Source: Christensenella sp034926635 (GTDB lineage Bacteria > Bacillota > Clostridia > Christensenellales > Christensenellaceae). Taken from it: 64,000 bases of DNA. The first letter of the stretch is position 1. Each line of letters starts with the position of its first letter. The position numbers were made by a program, and so were the translations under genes. Where the stretch lies: assembly GCA_034926635.1 (NCBI GenBank), contig JAYFQX010000001.1, forward strand, positions 62,001 through 126,000, read 5' to 3'. The notes under the pieces were generated by a model. It worked only from the letters and a program-made list of their open reading frames with translations, was not told where the DNA came from and did not search any database. This document shows, one piece after another, positions 53,284-62,747 of this stretch.

Positions 53284-53862
53284 TTACAGCGAATATCCAA
53301 GTTCAAATGCCTTTTCATTCAATGCTGCAAATTTTGGCTTTACCACACTTTTAATTGCATCAAGCCAAACCTTTTTGTCGATCTCCATATTCTTTGCCAG
53401 CACTCCCAACAAAACGGTGTTTACCGCTTTTACGCTTCCCGCTTCCTTTGCCAGGGAAAGTGCGTCCACAAAAACAGCGTCCGGGAAATATTCTTTGATT
53501 TTTTTCTGTATATTCTCAGGATACTCCATTGCGCCTGTGATGACAGGCATCGGCAGTATCTGCTGCGTATTACAATAAATTTTTCCTCCGTCCGGATTTA
53601 AAAACGGCAACCAACGTAACGCCTCTAACTCTTCGAAAGCTAAAATAATATCGGCACCACACTCGTCAATCACCGGCGAATAGACCTTTTCTCCTTGGTC
53701 GCCGATCCGCACATAGGTTACCACGCTTCCACCGCGTTGTGCCATGCCGTGTACTTCAGAAAGTTTTACATCATATCCTAATTTTAAAGCGATTTGTCCG
53801 AACACCATACTCGCAAGCAGCGTTCCTTGTCCGCCTACTCCGGCAATTAATATACTTTTCAT
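53284..53862 (-). CDS. iorB: Indolepyruvate:ferredoxin oxidoreductase, beta subunit
   Basis: A 192-residue gamma/beta-type subunit with GVGGQGTLLAS at the N-terminus. Forms IOR with IorA, oxidatively decarboxylating aryl-2-oxo acids from aromatic amino acids to acyl-CoA and reduced ferredoxin. ATG at 53862 follows GGAGGTG and starts one base after the iorA stop. Confidence 0.93.
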   Translation of the reverse strand: MKSILIAGVGGQGTLLASMVFGQIALKLGYDVKLSEVHGMAQRGGSVVTYVRIGDQGEKVYSPVIDECGADIILAFEELEALRWLPFLNPDGGKIYCNTQQILPMPVITGAMEYPENIQKKIKEYFPDAVFVDALSLAKEAGSVKAVNTVLLGVLAKNMEIDKKVWLDAIKSVVKPKFAALNEKAFELGYSL

Positions 53863-53863
53863 C

Positions 53864-55588
53864 TTAGTAAGCACCTCCAATTGCGTGGAACGGACATACA
53901 TCCGCGCATACACCGCAACCAACGCACAGCGATGCGTCGATCTTCACAGAATTTTCTCCCTTTACAATCGCGGGACACCCTAATTTCATGCAAGCGCCAC
54001 AATTTCTGCAGGCATCCGATACGGTAAGCGCGCCTTTGTTCGCCGTAGGATCAATCAACATACACGGTCTTTTTGTAATAATAACGGACAGCTCTTCCCT
54101 TGCGGTCTCTTCTTTCAGTGCCGCTTCCAGTGCAGGAAGGTCAAAAGGATCAACTACGCGCACATTTTTAATACCGATCGTCTTTACTAACTCTTCGATA
54201 TTAACGGCAGGCGCAACCTCGCCCTTCGCATTCTTTCCGGTTGCGGGATGATCCTGATGTCCTGTCATTCCCGTCGTCGAATTATCGAGGATCAACACCG
54301 TGGAGGTCGATCCATTATAAAACATGTTAACCAGTCCTGTAATACCAGAATGCATAAACGTACTGTCACCGATCACACTGACCAGCTTCCGCGCGAAATC
54401 TTTGCCGCGTGCCTTTTCCATGCCATGCGCCATCCCGATGGATGCGCCCATACACAAAGTGGTATCGATCGCCGACAGCGGCGCACCCGCGCCCAGCGTA
54501 TAGCAACCGATATCGCCCATTGCGGTCAATTTCAGCCTGTTGAACATATAATAAACCGCCCTATGTGGACATCCCGGACAAAGCACCGGCGGTCGCATTG
54601 GCAATTCACCAGGATCAACCGGCGTGCAGATTTCCCCACAAATCCGTTCTTTAATCATCTTTACAGAATATTCGCCTTGTACTGTAAATAATTCTTTTCC
54701 TTTCACATCGATCCCCATTACTTTGATCTGATTTTCAAAAAATGGTTCTAGCTCTTCAATGACATAAAGGGTTTCTACTTCGTTTGCAAATTCAGCAATT
54801 TTTTTTGCAGGAAGCGGGTACACCATACCTAATTTTAATACGCTGGCCTCAGGCAGAGCTTCCCTTACATAATTGTAACAAGTACCGCTGGTAATAACCC
54901 CGATTTTTTTATCATGATATTCAATGCGGTTCAAATCGCACGAATCAGCATACTCTGCCAAATCCTTCATACGTTGCTCTACCACAATATGCCTTGCCTT
55001 GGCCATACCAGGCATCATGACATATTTACGGATGTTTTTCTGATATTCTTTTACCGGAACTTCCTTGCGCTCTTCCGTCTCTACAATCCCCCGCGAATGC
55101 GAAATTCTTGTATTGGAACGCAGGAGCACCGGCGTATCAAACTGTTCGCTGAGTTCAAAGGCACGTTTCATATACTCTTTTGCTTCGGCACTGTCGGAAG
55201 GTTCCAGCATCGGAACATGTGCGCTGCGCGCATAAAAACGCGAGTCCTGCTCATTCTGGCTGGAATGCATACCGGGATCATCGGCAACCAGCACAACGAG
55301 CGCACCGTTCACGCCTGTATAAGATGCTGTAAAAAGCGGATCTGCCGCAACATTCAGCCCAACATGCTTCATACAGCAAAGCGCGCGTGCACCGCCATAG
55401 CAAGCGCCTGCCGCGACTTCCATCGCCACTTTTTCATTAGGCGCCCACTCCGCATATACTTCATCGTGTTTCACGATATTCTCAGTCACTTCAGTACTCG
55501 GCGTACCGGGATAGGATGAAACCACATTCACACCGGCTTCATATGCCCCTTGTGCATACGCCTCGTTTCCAAGCATAATTTTCTTCAT
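53864..55588 (-). CDS. iorA: Indolepyruvate:ferredoxin oxidoreductase, alpha subunit
   Basis: A 574-residue subunit: N-terminal pyrimidine-binding domain (GNEAYAQGAYEAGV), central TPP-binding GDIGCYTLGAGAPL...GDSTFMHSG, and a C-terminal ferredoxin domain with CRNCGACMKLGC and CVGCGVCADVC, binding two [4Fe-4S] clusters. ATG at 55588 with AGAGGAG upstream; the 43 upstream residues of the longer frame lack similarity. Typical for amino-acid-fermenting anaerobes. Confidence 0.94.
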   Translation of the reverse strand: MKKIMLGNEAYAQGAYEAGVNVVSSYPGTPSTEVTENIVKHDEVYAEWAPNEKVAMEVAAGACYGGARALCCMKHVGLNVAADPLFTASYTGVNGALVVLVADDPGMHSSQNEQDSRFYARSAHVPMLEPSDSAEAKEYMKRAFELSEQFDTPVLLRSNTRISHSRGIVETEERKEVPVKEYQKNIRKYVMMPGMAKARHIVVEQRMKDLAEYADSCDLNRIEYHDKKIGVITSGTCYNYVREALPEASVLKLGMVYPLPAKKIAEFANEVETLYVIEELEPFFENQIKVMGIDVKGKELFTVQGEYSVKMIKERICGEICTPVDPGELPMRPPVLCPGCPHRAVYYMFNRLKLTAMGDIGCYTLGAGAPLSAIDTTLCMGASIGMAHGMEKARGKDFARKLVSVIGDSTFMHSGITGLVNMFYNGSTSTVLILDNSTTGMTGHQDHPATGKNAKGEVAPAVNIEELVKTIGIKNVRVVDPFDLPALEAALKEETAREELSVIITKRPCMLIDPTANKGALTVSDACRNCGACMKLGCPAIVKGENSVKIDASLCVGCGVCADVCPFHAIGGAY

Positions 55589-55724
55589 CTTGACTCCTCT
55601 TATTTCTGTTAATTCCATACATAACGCGTAGATTCCGGCGAAAAAGCCATCAATCAACAACGACGGATTCCCCCATCCTACGCGCAATAAAAACAAATTA
55701 GATATATTATAATACAAATTACGT

Positions 55725-55745
55725 TAAAAAGGAATAAAAATCCTT
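55725..55745 (-). terminator. Weak terminator after the cob gene cluster
   Basis: AAGGA (55729-55733) pairs with TCCTT (55741-55745); the minus-strand RNA continues with T5. Five base pairs only. It separates the cob trio from iorA. Confidence 0.45.
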
Positions 55746-55753
55746 ACGGTTGC

Positions 55754-56329
55754 TCATAACGCCCGCATTGATATTTCTATCGTACCGCCGTTCGCAATAT
55801 CACGGCAAAACAGCATATCTAATGGTTCTTTATGCAGAGCGGCTAGACAGTTTAAAATAAACCCTTTATGCGCCACTACCAAAACTTTTTTTTCCGAAAA
55901 AGTTTTGCATAACCACGCAGTAAATTGTGTACAGCGAATAAAATATTTACGAATATCGTCACCACTCGGAAACTTGAAACTCTGCCAACAATCCATATAC
56001 GCCCGCCATTCCTGCGGAAAACGTGTTTCAATTTCCGTATTTGAAAGGTTTTCAAATGAACCAAAGTTAAGCTCACGAATCCAAGAAGTTCCCAGAGTCT
56101 CTATCGGGCTGTTATGCAACTGCGTCCGCACAATTTGCGCAGTTTCCAAAACTCGACGTGACAGCCCAAAAAGCATTGCGTCAAATTTAGTATCACACAA
56201 CCGTTCTCCTGCCATACACGCCTGACGAACACCTTCTTCATTTAACGGAAAATTCGGCCTACCGCAGAATACGCCATTTTTATTGGCATCTGTTTGTCCG
56301 TGCCTTAAAAAGAATATTTTCCCTGTCAT
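55754..56329 (-). CDS. cobC: Histidine phosphatase, alpha-ribazole phosphatase-like
   Basis: A 191-residue phosphoglycerate-mutase-fold phosphatase with the catalytic FLRHGQTDAN (RHG) motif and a second His near VVAHKG. Placement directly after cobS and cobU suggests the CobC role, removing phosphate from alpha-ribazole-phosphate, but the fold is broad. ATGA overlap with cobS. Confidence 0.75.
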   Translation of the reverse strand: MTGKIFFLRHGQTDANKNGVFCGRPNFPLNEEGVRQACMAGERLCDTKFDAMLFGLSRRVLETAQIVRTQLHNSPIETLGTSWIRELNFGSFENLSNTEIETRFPQEWRAYMDCWQSFKFPSGDDIRKYFIRCTQFTAWLCKTFSEKKVLVVAHKGFILNCLAALHKEPLDMLFCRDIANGGTIEISMRAL

Positions 56330-57069
56330 AGTGCAACCGCCATAACAAATAAATACAGGATTTCTCCGACCTCATTGCATGCACCAAGCACGTCACCGGT
56401 CGCGCCGCCAATTTTAGAAGCGGATAAAAAATACATGCCCACGCCCGCTGCAAACGATGCAGAAAACGCAATACTGCCTGCCGCAAACCCACTGCACACC
56501 AAAACAATAATCGCGCATATAGCAATACATACAACAGTCGTTGCTGTTTTCAAATAATGGATGATATATTTTCCCAAACCGTCTTCACGCGGATAAACGC
56601 TTAATTTTGCGCATAATGCCATCGGAATTTTTCCGCAAACAGGCGCAGACAACAGGACCGGCCAAATTTTCCAAAAATTTGTACCCATTCCTGCAATCAA
56701 CAGAGTCTTCGTCACGATCAAAAATATGATTGCCAAAACGCCATACGTTCCCATGCGGCTGTCTTTTAAGATAGCAAGTGTGCGTTCCCTTGATTTTCGA
56801 GCAAAAAAAGCGTCGCACATATCGGCAAAGCCATCTATATGAAAGCCTCCCGTAACCAGCGCTGCTGCGATCACACTACAAAACGCGGGCAAAAAAGCGA
56901 TTCCCGTCAAAGAAAATACAAGATATGCAACCAACATAACAGCGCCTACTAGCAAGCCTATCGCCGGGAACCATGCTACGCTCCCTGCGTAATCTTCCGG
57001 AGATACATCAAATTGTTTTCTTAACGGAATACGTGTCATTAGTTGAATTGCAAGTCCAAATCTTTTCAT
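56326..57069 (-). CDS. cobS: Adenosylcobinamide-GDP ribazoletransferase
   Basis: A 247-residue membrane enzyme joining cobinamide-GDP and alpha-ribazole. The family motifs near the N-terminus (FGLAIQLMTRIP, FPAIGLLVG) and GGFHIDGFADMCDAFFA with its conserved Asp pair are seen, plus several hydrophobic helices. Coupled to cobU and cobC by ATGA overlaps. Confidence 0.92.
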   Translation of the reverse strand: MKRFGLAIQLMTRIPLRKQFDVSPEDYAGSVAWFPAIGLLVGAVMLVAYLVFSLTGIAFLPAFCSVIAAALVTGGFHIDGFADMCDAFFARKSRERTLAILKDSRMGTYGVLAIIFLIVTKTLLIAGMGTNFWKIWPVLLSAPVCGKIPMALCAKLSVYPREDGLGKYIIHYLKTATTVVCIAICAIIVLVCSGFAAGSIAFSASFAAGVGMYFLSASKIGGATGDVLGACNEVGEILYLFVMAVAL

Positions 57070-57632
57070 TTCTCACCCTTCACCTGCATAAGCATCCCAC
57101 TTATTGTAAAGTATGCCCTTGTCGCTTGTTGCGCAAACAACTGATTCATCCTCCCAGCAAGATCGCGAAAGAATCTTCCAAGGGCTGTATCCGGTACTAC
57201 ACCCATACCTACTTCGTTTGTAACTATAATAAATTTTGCACTGCTTTTTGCCATAAATTGCAATAAATCCAATATTTTCTCTTCAATTTCTTTTTCGATC
57301 ATACTTTGCGTTTCCCAATTCAGCACCTCATCCGGCTGCCAATCGGATTTCTGTTGAAAAATCAAATTTGACACAAATACCGTCATGCAATCGATCAAAT
57401 ATACCTCATGCCGGTGCGCGCAAAGCGTCGGAACAATTTCATAAGGGCATTCGTAAGTAACCCAATCGTGCGGTCTTCCTTGCCTGTGCATCAAAATACG
57501 CGACTGCATCTCTGCATCTGTATTGATTGCCGTCGCAATATAGGCGACATCGCGATATTCCTGTGCAAATTGTTGTGCGTGTCTGCTCTTTCCGCTTCGC
57601 GCACCGCCAGTCAGCAAAGTAATCTCTCCCAT
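57066..57632 (-). CDS. cobU: Adenosylcobinamide kinase / GTP:cobinamide-P guanylyltransferase
   Basis: A 188-residue P-loop enzyme with LLTGGARSGKSRHAQ at the N-terminus and ...YIATAINTDAEM...RI..HR; guanylation His in HRQGRP. The trio cobU-cobS-cobC makes nucleotide-loop assembly steps; cobT is not present in the window and no cobalamin riboswitch is visible upstream. Confidence 0.93.
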   Translation of the reverse strand: MGEITLLTGGARSGKSRHAQQFAQEYRDVAYIATAINTDAEMQSRILMHRQGRPHDWVTYECPYEIVPTLCAHRHEVYLIDCMTVFVSNLIFQQKSDWQPDEVLNWETQSMIEKEIEEKILDLLQFMAKSSAKFIIVTNEVGMGVVPDTALGRFFRDLAGRMNQLFAQQATRAYFTISGMLMQVKGEK

Positions 57633-57652
57633 GTTTCCTCCTGTCGATATTG

Positions 57653-57678
57653 AAAAGGCGGGGACATCTCCTCGCCTT
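57653..57678 (-). terminator. Terminator after atpC
   Basis: AAGGCG and CGCCTT arms with further G/C pairing (57655-57678) form a hairpin whose minus-strand RNA ends in TTTTC, just after the atpC stop and before cobU. Confidence 0.65.
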
Positions 57679-57685
57679 CCGTTTA

Positions 57686-58099
57686 CTATAATGTTGTTTT
57701 CCTTTTTGTTACGCTCAACCTCGCCATTGCGCGGGCAAGCGCAATCTTGTTGCGGCGGTATTCCTCCGCGCTCCGCTTTTGGCGCAGCCGTTCTTCCGCG
57801 CGCTCTTTGGCACGCTGTGCGCGCTTGACATCAATTTCATCCGGCCATTCCGCTGCCTGCGTAAACATGATCGTTTCATCCGGGCGCACTTCTAAAAAGC
57901 CTTCTGCAACCGAACACATCAGCCATTTTTTACCGGTATTTAATTTTACTTCCCCCGGCACAATCATTGCAACAATGGATTCATGCCCTGCATGGATCGA
58001 CATTTGTCCATCGTCTGTCGGAAAAATGATCGACTCGATGCTGTCACAAAAAAACGAACGTTCCGGGGTTAAGATTTCCACCAGAAATTTTTCTGCCAT
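57686..58099 (-). CDS. atpC: F1 ATP synthase epsilon subunit
   Basis: A 137-residue epsilon subunit: N-terminal beta-sandwich with VEILTPER and H.-.GHESIVAMI, and a C-terminal helical hairpin rich in Arg/Lys (RAKERAEERLRQ). It links the rotor and inhibits hydrolysis. Directly downstream of atpD with two bases between. Confidence 0.92.
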   Translation of the reverse strand: MAEKFLVEILTPERSFFCDSIESIIFPTDDGQMSIHAGHESIVAMIVPGEVKLNTGKKWLMCSVAEGFLEVRPDETIMFTQAAEWPDEIDVKRAQRAKERAEERLRQKRSAEEYRRNKIALARAMARLSVTKRKTTL

Positions 58100-58101
58100 T
58101 T

Positions 58102-59517
58102 TTATTTCATATCCTTTGCTTTTGCAATCGCTTCGTCAATATCGCCTACCATAAAGAACGCCTGCTCTGGAAGATCGTCCACCTTGCCGTCAAGAATCGC
58201 CCGGAAGCTGCGTATTGTGTCTTTGAGCGGTACATATTTCCCCGCAAGCCCAGTATATACCTCTGCCACAAACATCGGCTGCGATAAAAACTTCTGAATT
58301 TTCCGTGCGCGGAATACTGTTACTTTATCGTCTTGCGCCAGCTCCTCCATACCGAGGATGGAAATAATATCCTGCAGTTCTTTATACCTCTGCAGCGTAT
58401 GGATTACGCGACTCGCCACTTCATAATGCTCTTCCCCTACAATACGCGGGTCAAGAATACGGGACGATGATTCAAGCGGATCTACCGCCGGATAAATACC
58501 GAGCTCAGATACGCTTCGCGATAAAACCGTAATCGCATCAAGATGCGTAAACGTTGTTGCGGGTGCCGGATCAGTAAGGTCGTCTGCCGGTACATAAATC
58601 GCCTGTACCGAGGTGATCGCCCCATGCTTTGTTGAGGTAATCCGTTCTTCCAGTGCACCCAATTCATTTGCCAAGGTCGGTTGATAGCCGACTGCGGAAG
58701 GAATTCTTCCCAGCAATGCAGAAACCTCAGACCCAGCCTGAATAAACCGGTAAATGTTGTCAATGAACAATAACACGTTTTGTCCGGTCTGGTCGCGTAA
58801 ATACTCCGCCATCGTAAGCCCGGTCATTGCTACGCGCATACGCGATCCCGGAGGTTCGTTCATCTGTCCGAATGCAAGCGCGGTTTTTTCCAAAACACCG
58901 CTTTCACCCATTTCGGAAATCAGGTCATATCCTTCACGGCTTCGTTCCCCAACACCGCAAAACACAGAATATCCGCCGCTCTCTGTTGCAATATTATGGA
59001 TCAATTCATTGATCAGAACTGTTTTTCCGACACCAGCGCCACCAAACAGACCAATCTTGCCGCCTTTTGCATATGGTGCGAGAAGATCAATTACCTTTAA
59101 CCCCGTCTCAAAAATCTCTGATACGGGATTCTGTTCTGAAAACGGCGGTGCGCTACGATAAATCGGCCAATAATCATCTGTTTTGATATCACCTTTTCCG
59201 TCGATTGCCTTGCCCATTACATTGACAACGCGTCCCAGCATATTCTTGCCGACCGGGATTTTAATAGGCTCTCCGGTGTTCATAACTTTCATCCCGCAGG
59301 CAAGCCCTTCGGTTGCTTCCAGCGCAATACACCGCACAACGTTATCGCCAAGTTGCGACGCAACTTCCATCCATACACGGCTTCCTTCCTCATCATCGTG
59401 CACCGCGTATAAAATAGTATTGATACATGGGTCGGTGTGCTCTGCAAACCGCACGTCGATGACCGGCCCGGTAATTCTTATAATTTCGCCTACGCTTACC
59501 TCTTTATACTCATACAT
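58102..59517 (-). CDS. atpD: F1 ATP synthase beta subunit
   Basis: A 471-residue catalytic subunit: Walker A GGAGVGKTV near 155, catalytic Glu in GVGERSREGYD, ALAFGQMNEPPGSRMRV and Walker B LLFIDNIYRF. The DELSEED-type loop is replaced by ILGMEELAQDD-type residues. GAGGAG precedes the ATG at 59517. Confidence 0.97.
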   Translation of the reverse strand: MYEYKEVSVGEIIRITGPVIDVRFAEHTDPCINTILYAVHDDEEGSRVWMEVASQLGDNVVRCIALEATEGLACGMKVMNTGEPIKIPVGKNMLGRVVNVMGKAIDGKGDIKTDDYWPIYRSAPPFSEQNPVSEIFETGLKVIDLLAPYAKGGKIGLFGGAGVGKTVLINELIHNIATESGGYSVFCGVGERSREGYDLISEMGESGVLEKTALAFGQMNEPPGSRMRVAMTGLTMAEYLRDQTGQNVLLFIDNIYRFIQAGSEVSALLGRIPSAVGYQPTLANELGALEERITSTKHGAITSVQAIYVPADDLTDPAPATTFTHLDAITVLSRSVSELGIYPAVDPLESSSRILDPRIVGEEHYEVASRVIHTLQRYKELQDIISILGMEELAQDDKVTVFRARKIQKFLSQPMFVAEVYTGLAGKYVPLKDTIRSFRAILDGKVDDLPEQAFFMVGDIDEAIAKAKDMK

Positions 59518-59532
59518 AAAAATATACTCCTC

Positions 59533-60393
59533 TTAGGTCAACGCCTCCAGCGCACCAACAATCTCAGTGATTTCCATCGTTACCGCTTGCTGTCTTGCAT
59601 GGTTAAGTTCAATATTGAGCTTTCCAAGCATTTTTTCAGCATTTTTGGAAGAGGAATCCATTGCCATCATACGCGCACTATTTTCGCTTGCAAACGCCTG
59701 AATCAGCGCACCATAAATCAGTCCGATAATATACTGCGGAATCAGTACGTCAAAAACACTCTTCGGTGACGGATGATAACTCATTTCGTCCGTATATTCC
59801 ATTTCTACCTGAATGTCTTCAAAGTTACTCAGTTCCACCGGCAAAAGCTTAATTGCCATCGGTTCCTGCTTCATCGTAGAATAGTAACGGGTATAGATCA
59901 AATATACCTCGTTCATTTCGCTTTCTTTATAAAGGCGGGAAAGATCAGAAGCCAGGTTGCGTGCCTCATAAAGCGTTGGATTTTGTGAAATATGCAAATA
60001 CTCCACATCGATCGGGATATCCCTGCGCTCAAAATATGCGCGCGCTTCCTGCCCTATAGTAATAACAAACTTTTCACCGTCTGTCATAAAATCCGAAGCA
60101 AAACGCAGAATATTGTGGTTATAAGCACCGCAAAGTCCTTTATCCGCAGCAATCACAATATACGCAGGATGCCCCTTCTCATGATGTTCCAAGAATGTAT
60201 GATGCAGTTCATGCGAATGCACCAAAATATCTTTGAGCGCCGCGCGTACACGATTAAAATACAATAAATTTGCATCATATCGTGCAATCGCTTTTTGCAT
60301 TTTTGAAGTTGAGATTAACTTCATCGCTTTTGTGATCTTGCTGGTGTCGTTAATCGCGCGTATGCTGTTTGTAATATCGGCAGTGCTTCTCAT
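59533..60393 (-). CDS. atpG: F1 ATP synthase gamma subunit
   Basis: A 286-residue rotor shaft with the conserved N-terminal ITKAMKLISTSKMQKA and the C-terminal SRAMAMDSSSKNAEKMLGKL-type region (ARMMAMDSSSKNAEKM). Starts within the atpA stop as ATGA. Confidence 0.95.
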   Translation of the reverse strand: MRSTADITNSIRAINDTSKITKAMKLISTSKMQKAIARYDANLLYFNRVRAALKDILVHSHELHHTFLEHHEKGHPAYIVIAADKGLCGAYNHNILRFASDFMTDGEKFVITIGQEARAYFERRDIPIDVEYLHISQNPTLYEARNLASDLSRLYKESEMNEVYLIYTRYYSTMKQEPMAIKLLPVELSNFEDIQVEMEYTDEMSYHPSPKSVFDVLIPQYIIGLIYGALIQAFASENSARMMAMDSSSKNAEKMLGKLNIELNHARQQAVTMEITEIVGALEALT

Positions 60394-62210
60394 TCGGCCT
60401 CCACGCTCTTTTCCTTCTCATTCAAAAAACCGCGTTTAAATTCCTTATTTGCTTCCAAAATGCTATTCTCATTTTCCGCGGACAGCGTACCCGTATCTTT
60501 GATTTCAGCACGAATCTGTGGATATTTTGCATTTACAAAATCCAGGAATTGCTCAATAAAAGCATGTACCTTTTCTACCGGGATATCCATTAATTCCTTA
60601 TGCGTTGCAATACAAAGAATAATGACCTGGTTTTCCACAGAATACGGGCTATATTGCGGCTGTACCAATGCACGGGTCACTTTCAGACCGTTCGTCAGTG
60701 CATCCTGGGTACTTTTGTCAAGATCCGAAGCAAACTGCGAGAAAACTTCCAGTTCACGGTATTGCGCAAGCTCTAAACGCAGTGGCCCCGCAACTTTACG
60801 CATAGCCTTAATCTGTGCGGCCCCGCCGACACGCGATACCGACAGCCCAACGTTTACGGCTGGTCTTTGCCCGGAATTAAACAACTCTGTTTCCAAATAA
60901 ATCTGTCCGTCTGTAATCGAAATTACATTCGTCGGGATATAGGATGAGATATCTCCATCCATTGTCTCGATAATCGGCAAAGCGGTCATAGAACCTCCGC
61001 CCAACTGATCCGACAATTTTGCAGCACGCTCCAAAAGCCGGGAATGTAAATAAAATACATCGCCGGGATAAGCCTCGCGTCCCGGTGGTCTGCGCAGCAG
61101 CAGAGACATCGTTCTGTATGCAACTGCATGCTTGGAGAGGTCATCATACACCACCAGTACATCTTTTCCCTGATACATCAATTCCTCTGCAATCGTACAG
61201 CCTGCATAAGGCGCAATATATTGCATTGGGGCTGTATCAGAAGCCGTAGATGCAACGATCGTCGTATATTCCATTGCCCCAAACTCGCCAAGCTTATTCA
61301 CAATATCTGCAATTGTTGATGCTTTCTGGGCAATCGCAACATAAACGCAATAAACGCCTTTTCCTTTTTGATTGATAATCGTATCAACGGCAATCGCCGT
61401 TTTACCGGTTTGCCTGTCGCCAATAATCAATTCACGTTGTCCGCGACCAATTGGAATCATGGAATCAATCGCCAAAATTCCTGTTTGCAGCGGCGTGTTA
61501 ACCGACTGCCGGTCAATAATCGGCGGAGCCTGTTGTTCAATCGCGCGATAATGCTCGCTCACAACAGAGCCTTTGGCGTCCATCGGAATACCGAGGGGGT
61601 TGATAACACGACCCAAAACGCTTTCTCCTACCGGAACCTTTACCACGTCTCCAGTATGCCGCACCATGGAGCCTTCTACAACCGTAGTTACGCCATTTAA
61701 CAAAACTGCGCCTACGCGCTCTTCTTCTAGGTTCATAACGATCCCATAGGCATCGTTTTCAAATTGGAGTAATTCTCCATATTTGCAACCTTCCAGACCA
61801 CGTACAAAAACAACGCCGTCGCCTGTTCGCTCAACAATGCCGATCATCGCAATATCATATTTCACATCGTACTGCGTGATCTTCTTTTCCAGATCCTGAC
61901 CGATTGTTGTCGTTGCAAGTGCGCCGTTTACATCAGCTTTCAGCTGATTCACAATATCTTCTATATTTTCGGAATTTGCCCGATTCGATTGATCGTCAAC
62001 ATAATCACGCATCCTGTCAAGGTATGATTTTGCGCTCAGGTCATAAACCATATTATTGACAGTCGCAACAAAGCCGCTGATCAAGGAAGGATCCACTTCA
62101 ACGTCAAAATCGATTTTCGAATCGAAAAGCTTCTCAAATTTTTTGGTTATTGCCGATAATTCATCCTTGGTAAATGCAGTTGCGCATACCAGTTTGCCTT
62201 TTAATTCCAA
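60390..62210 (-). CDS. atpA: F1 ATP synthase alpha subunit fused to a delta C-terminal domain
   Basis: A 606-residue protein, about 100 longer than usual alpha. Residues about 1-72 match the C-terminal domain of the delta (OSCP) subunit: FTKDELSAITKKFEKL, the VDPSLISGFVATVNNMVYDLS signature and a LDRMRDYV end. Residues from about 95 are a normal alpha subunit with GDRQTGKTA Walker A and SVSRVGG. The N-terminal six-helix domain of delta, which normally contacts alpha, is absent, and no other atpH is present. Translation begins at TTG (62208-62210) behind AAGGTGAG. atpF ends one in-frame codon plus UAG earlier, so atpF and atpA share a frame. Stator function is presumably retained. Confidence 0.88.
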   Translation of the reverse strand: MELKGKLVCATAFTKDELSAITKKFEKLFDSKIDFDVEVDPSLISGFVATVNNMVYDLSAKSYLDRMRDYVDDQSNRANSENIEDIVNQLKADVNGALATTTIGQDLEKKITQYDVKYDIAMIGIVERTGDGVVFVRGLEGCKYGELLQFENDAYGIVMNLEEERVGAVLLNGVTTVVEGSMVRHTGDVVKVPVGESVLGRVINPLGIPMDAKGSVVSEHYRAIEQQAPPIIDRQSVNTPLQTGILAIDSMIPIGRGQRELIIGDRQTGKTAIAVDTIINQKGKGVYCVYVAIAQKASTIADIVNKLGEFGAMEYTTIVASTASDTAPMQYIAPYAGCTIAEELMYQGKDVLVVYDDLSKHAVAYRTMSLLLRRPPGREAYPGDVFYLHSRLLERAAKLSDQLGGGSMTALPIIETMDGDISSYIPTNVISITDGQIYLETELFNSGQRPAVNVGLSVSRVGGAAQIKAMRKVAGPLRLELAQYRELEVFSQFASDLDKSTQDALTNGLKVTRALVQPQYSPYSVENQVIILCIATHKELMDIPVEKVHAFIEQFLDFVNAKYPQIRAEIKDTGTLSAENENSILEANKEFKRGFLNEKEKSVEAE

Positions 62211-62213
62211 ACG

Positions 62214-62690
62214 CTAACTCACCTTCTCAAAAAATTCGTTAATAATATTCTTGTTATCCTCGTAAGATACCTCGCGCTCCAAAACTTTTTCTGCAATTTG
62301 AATCGCCATGCGCGTTACTTCCTGACGCATTTCAATAACAGCCTGCTGCTTCTGCGATTCAATATGTTTTTCCGTACGCGAGCGAATCTCCTCCGCTTGT
62401 TCTTCGGCTTCCGTCACAATCTGGCGCGCCTGCTCGTCAGCAACATTCTTACTCTTGTTGATTAATTCCGTCGCCAAATCCTGCGCATTGCGCATCATTT
62501 CGTCATACTTTGCCTTTAACTGCTCCGCATCGGAATATTTTTGAGCCGCTTCGTCAATCTGCTTCTGGATTTCATTTGTGCGGTTACCCAAAAACTTTGT
62601 GATCGGCTTGTAAAGCAACCAGCGCAAAAAGAAAAACAATATAATAATATTCACGACGTAAAGCAATATTTCTATCAGATTTATCTCCAT
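62214..62690 (-). CDS. atpF: Fo ATP synthase b subunit
   Basis: A 158-residue b subunit: one N-terminal membrane helix (residues about 5-25) followed by a long charged coiled coil (about 28-140). It forms the peripheral stalk. It lies directly upstream of the delta-alpha fusion gene, where atpH would normally stand, ending with TAG in the same reading frame. Confidence 0.93.
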   Translation of the reverse strand: MEINLIEILLYVVNIIILFFFLRWLLYKPITKFLGNRTNEIQKQIDEAAQKYSDAEQLKAKYDEMMRNAQDLATELINKSKNVADEQARQIVTEAEEQAEEIRSRTEKHIESQKQQAVIEMRQEVTRMAIQIAEKVLEREVSYEDNKNIINEFFEKVS

Positions 62691-62747
62691 AACAATTCCT
62701 CAGTGCCTTTTATCCATACTCCCCAAAACGGACATACACGTTAAAGA

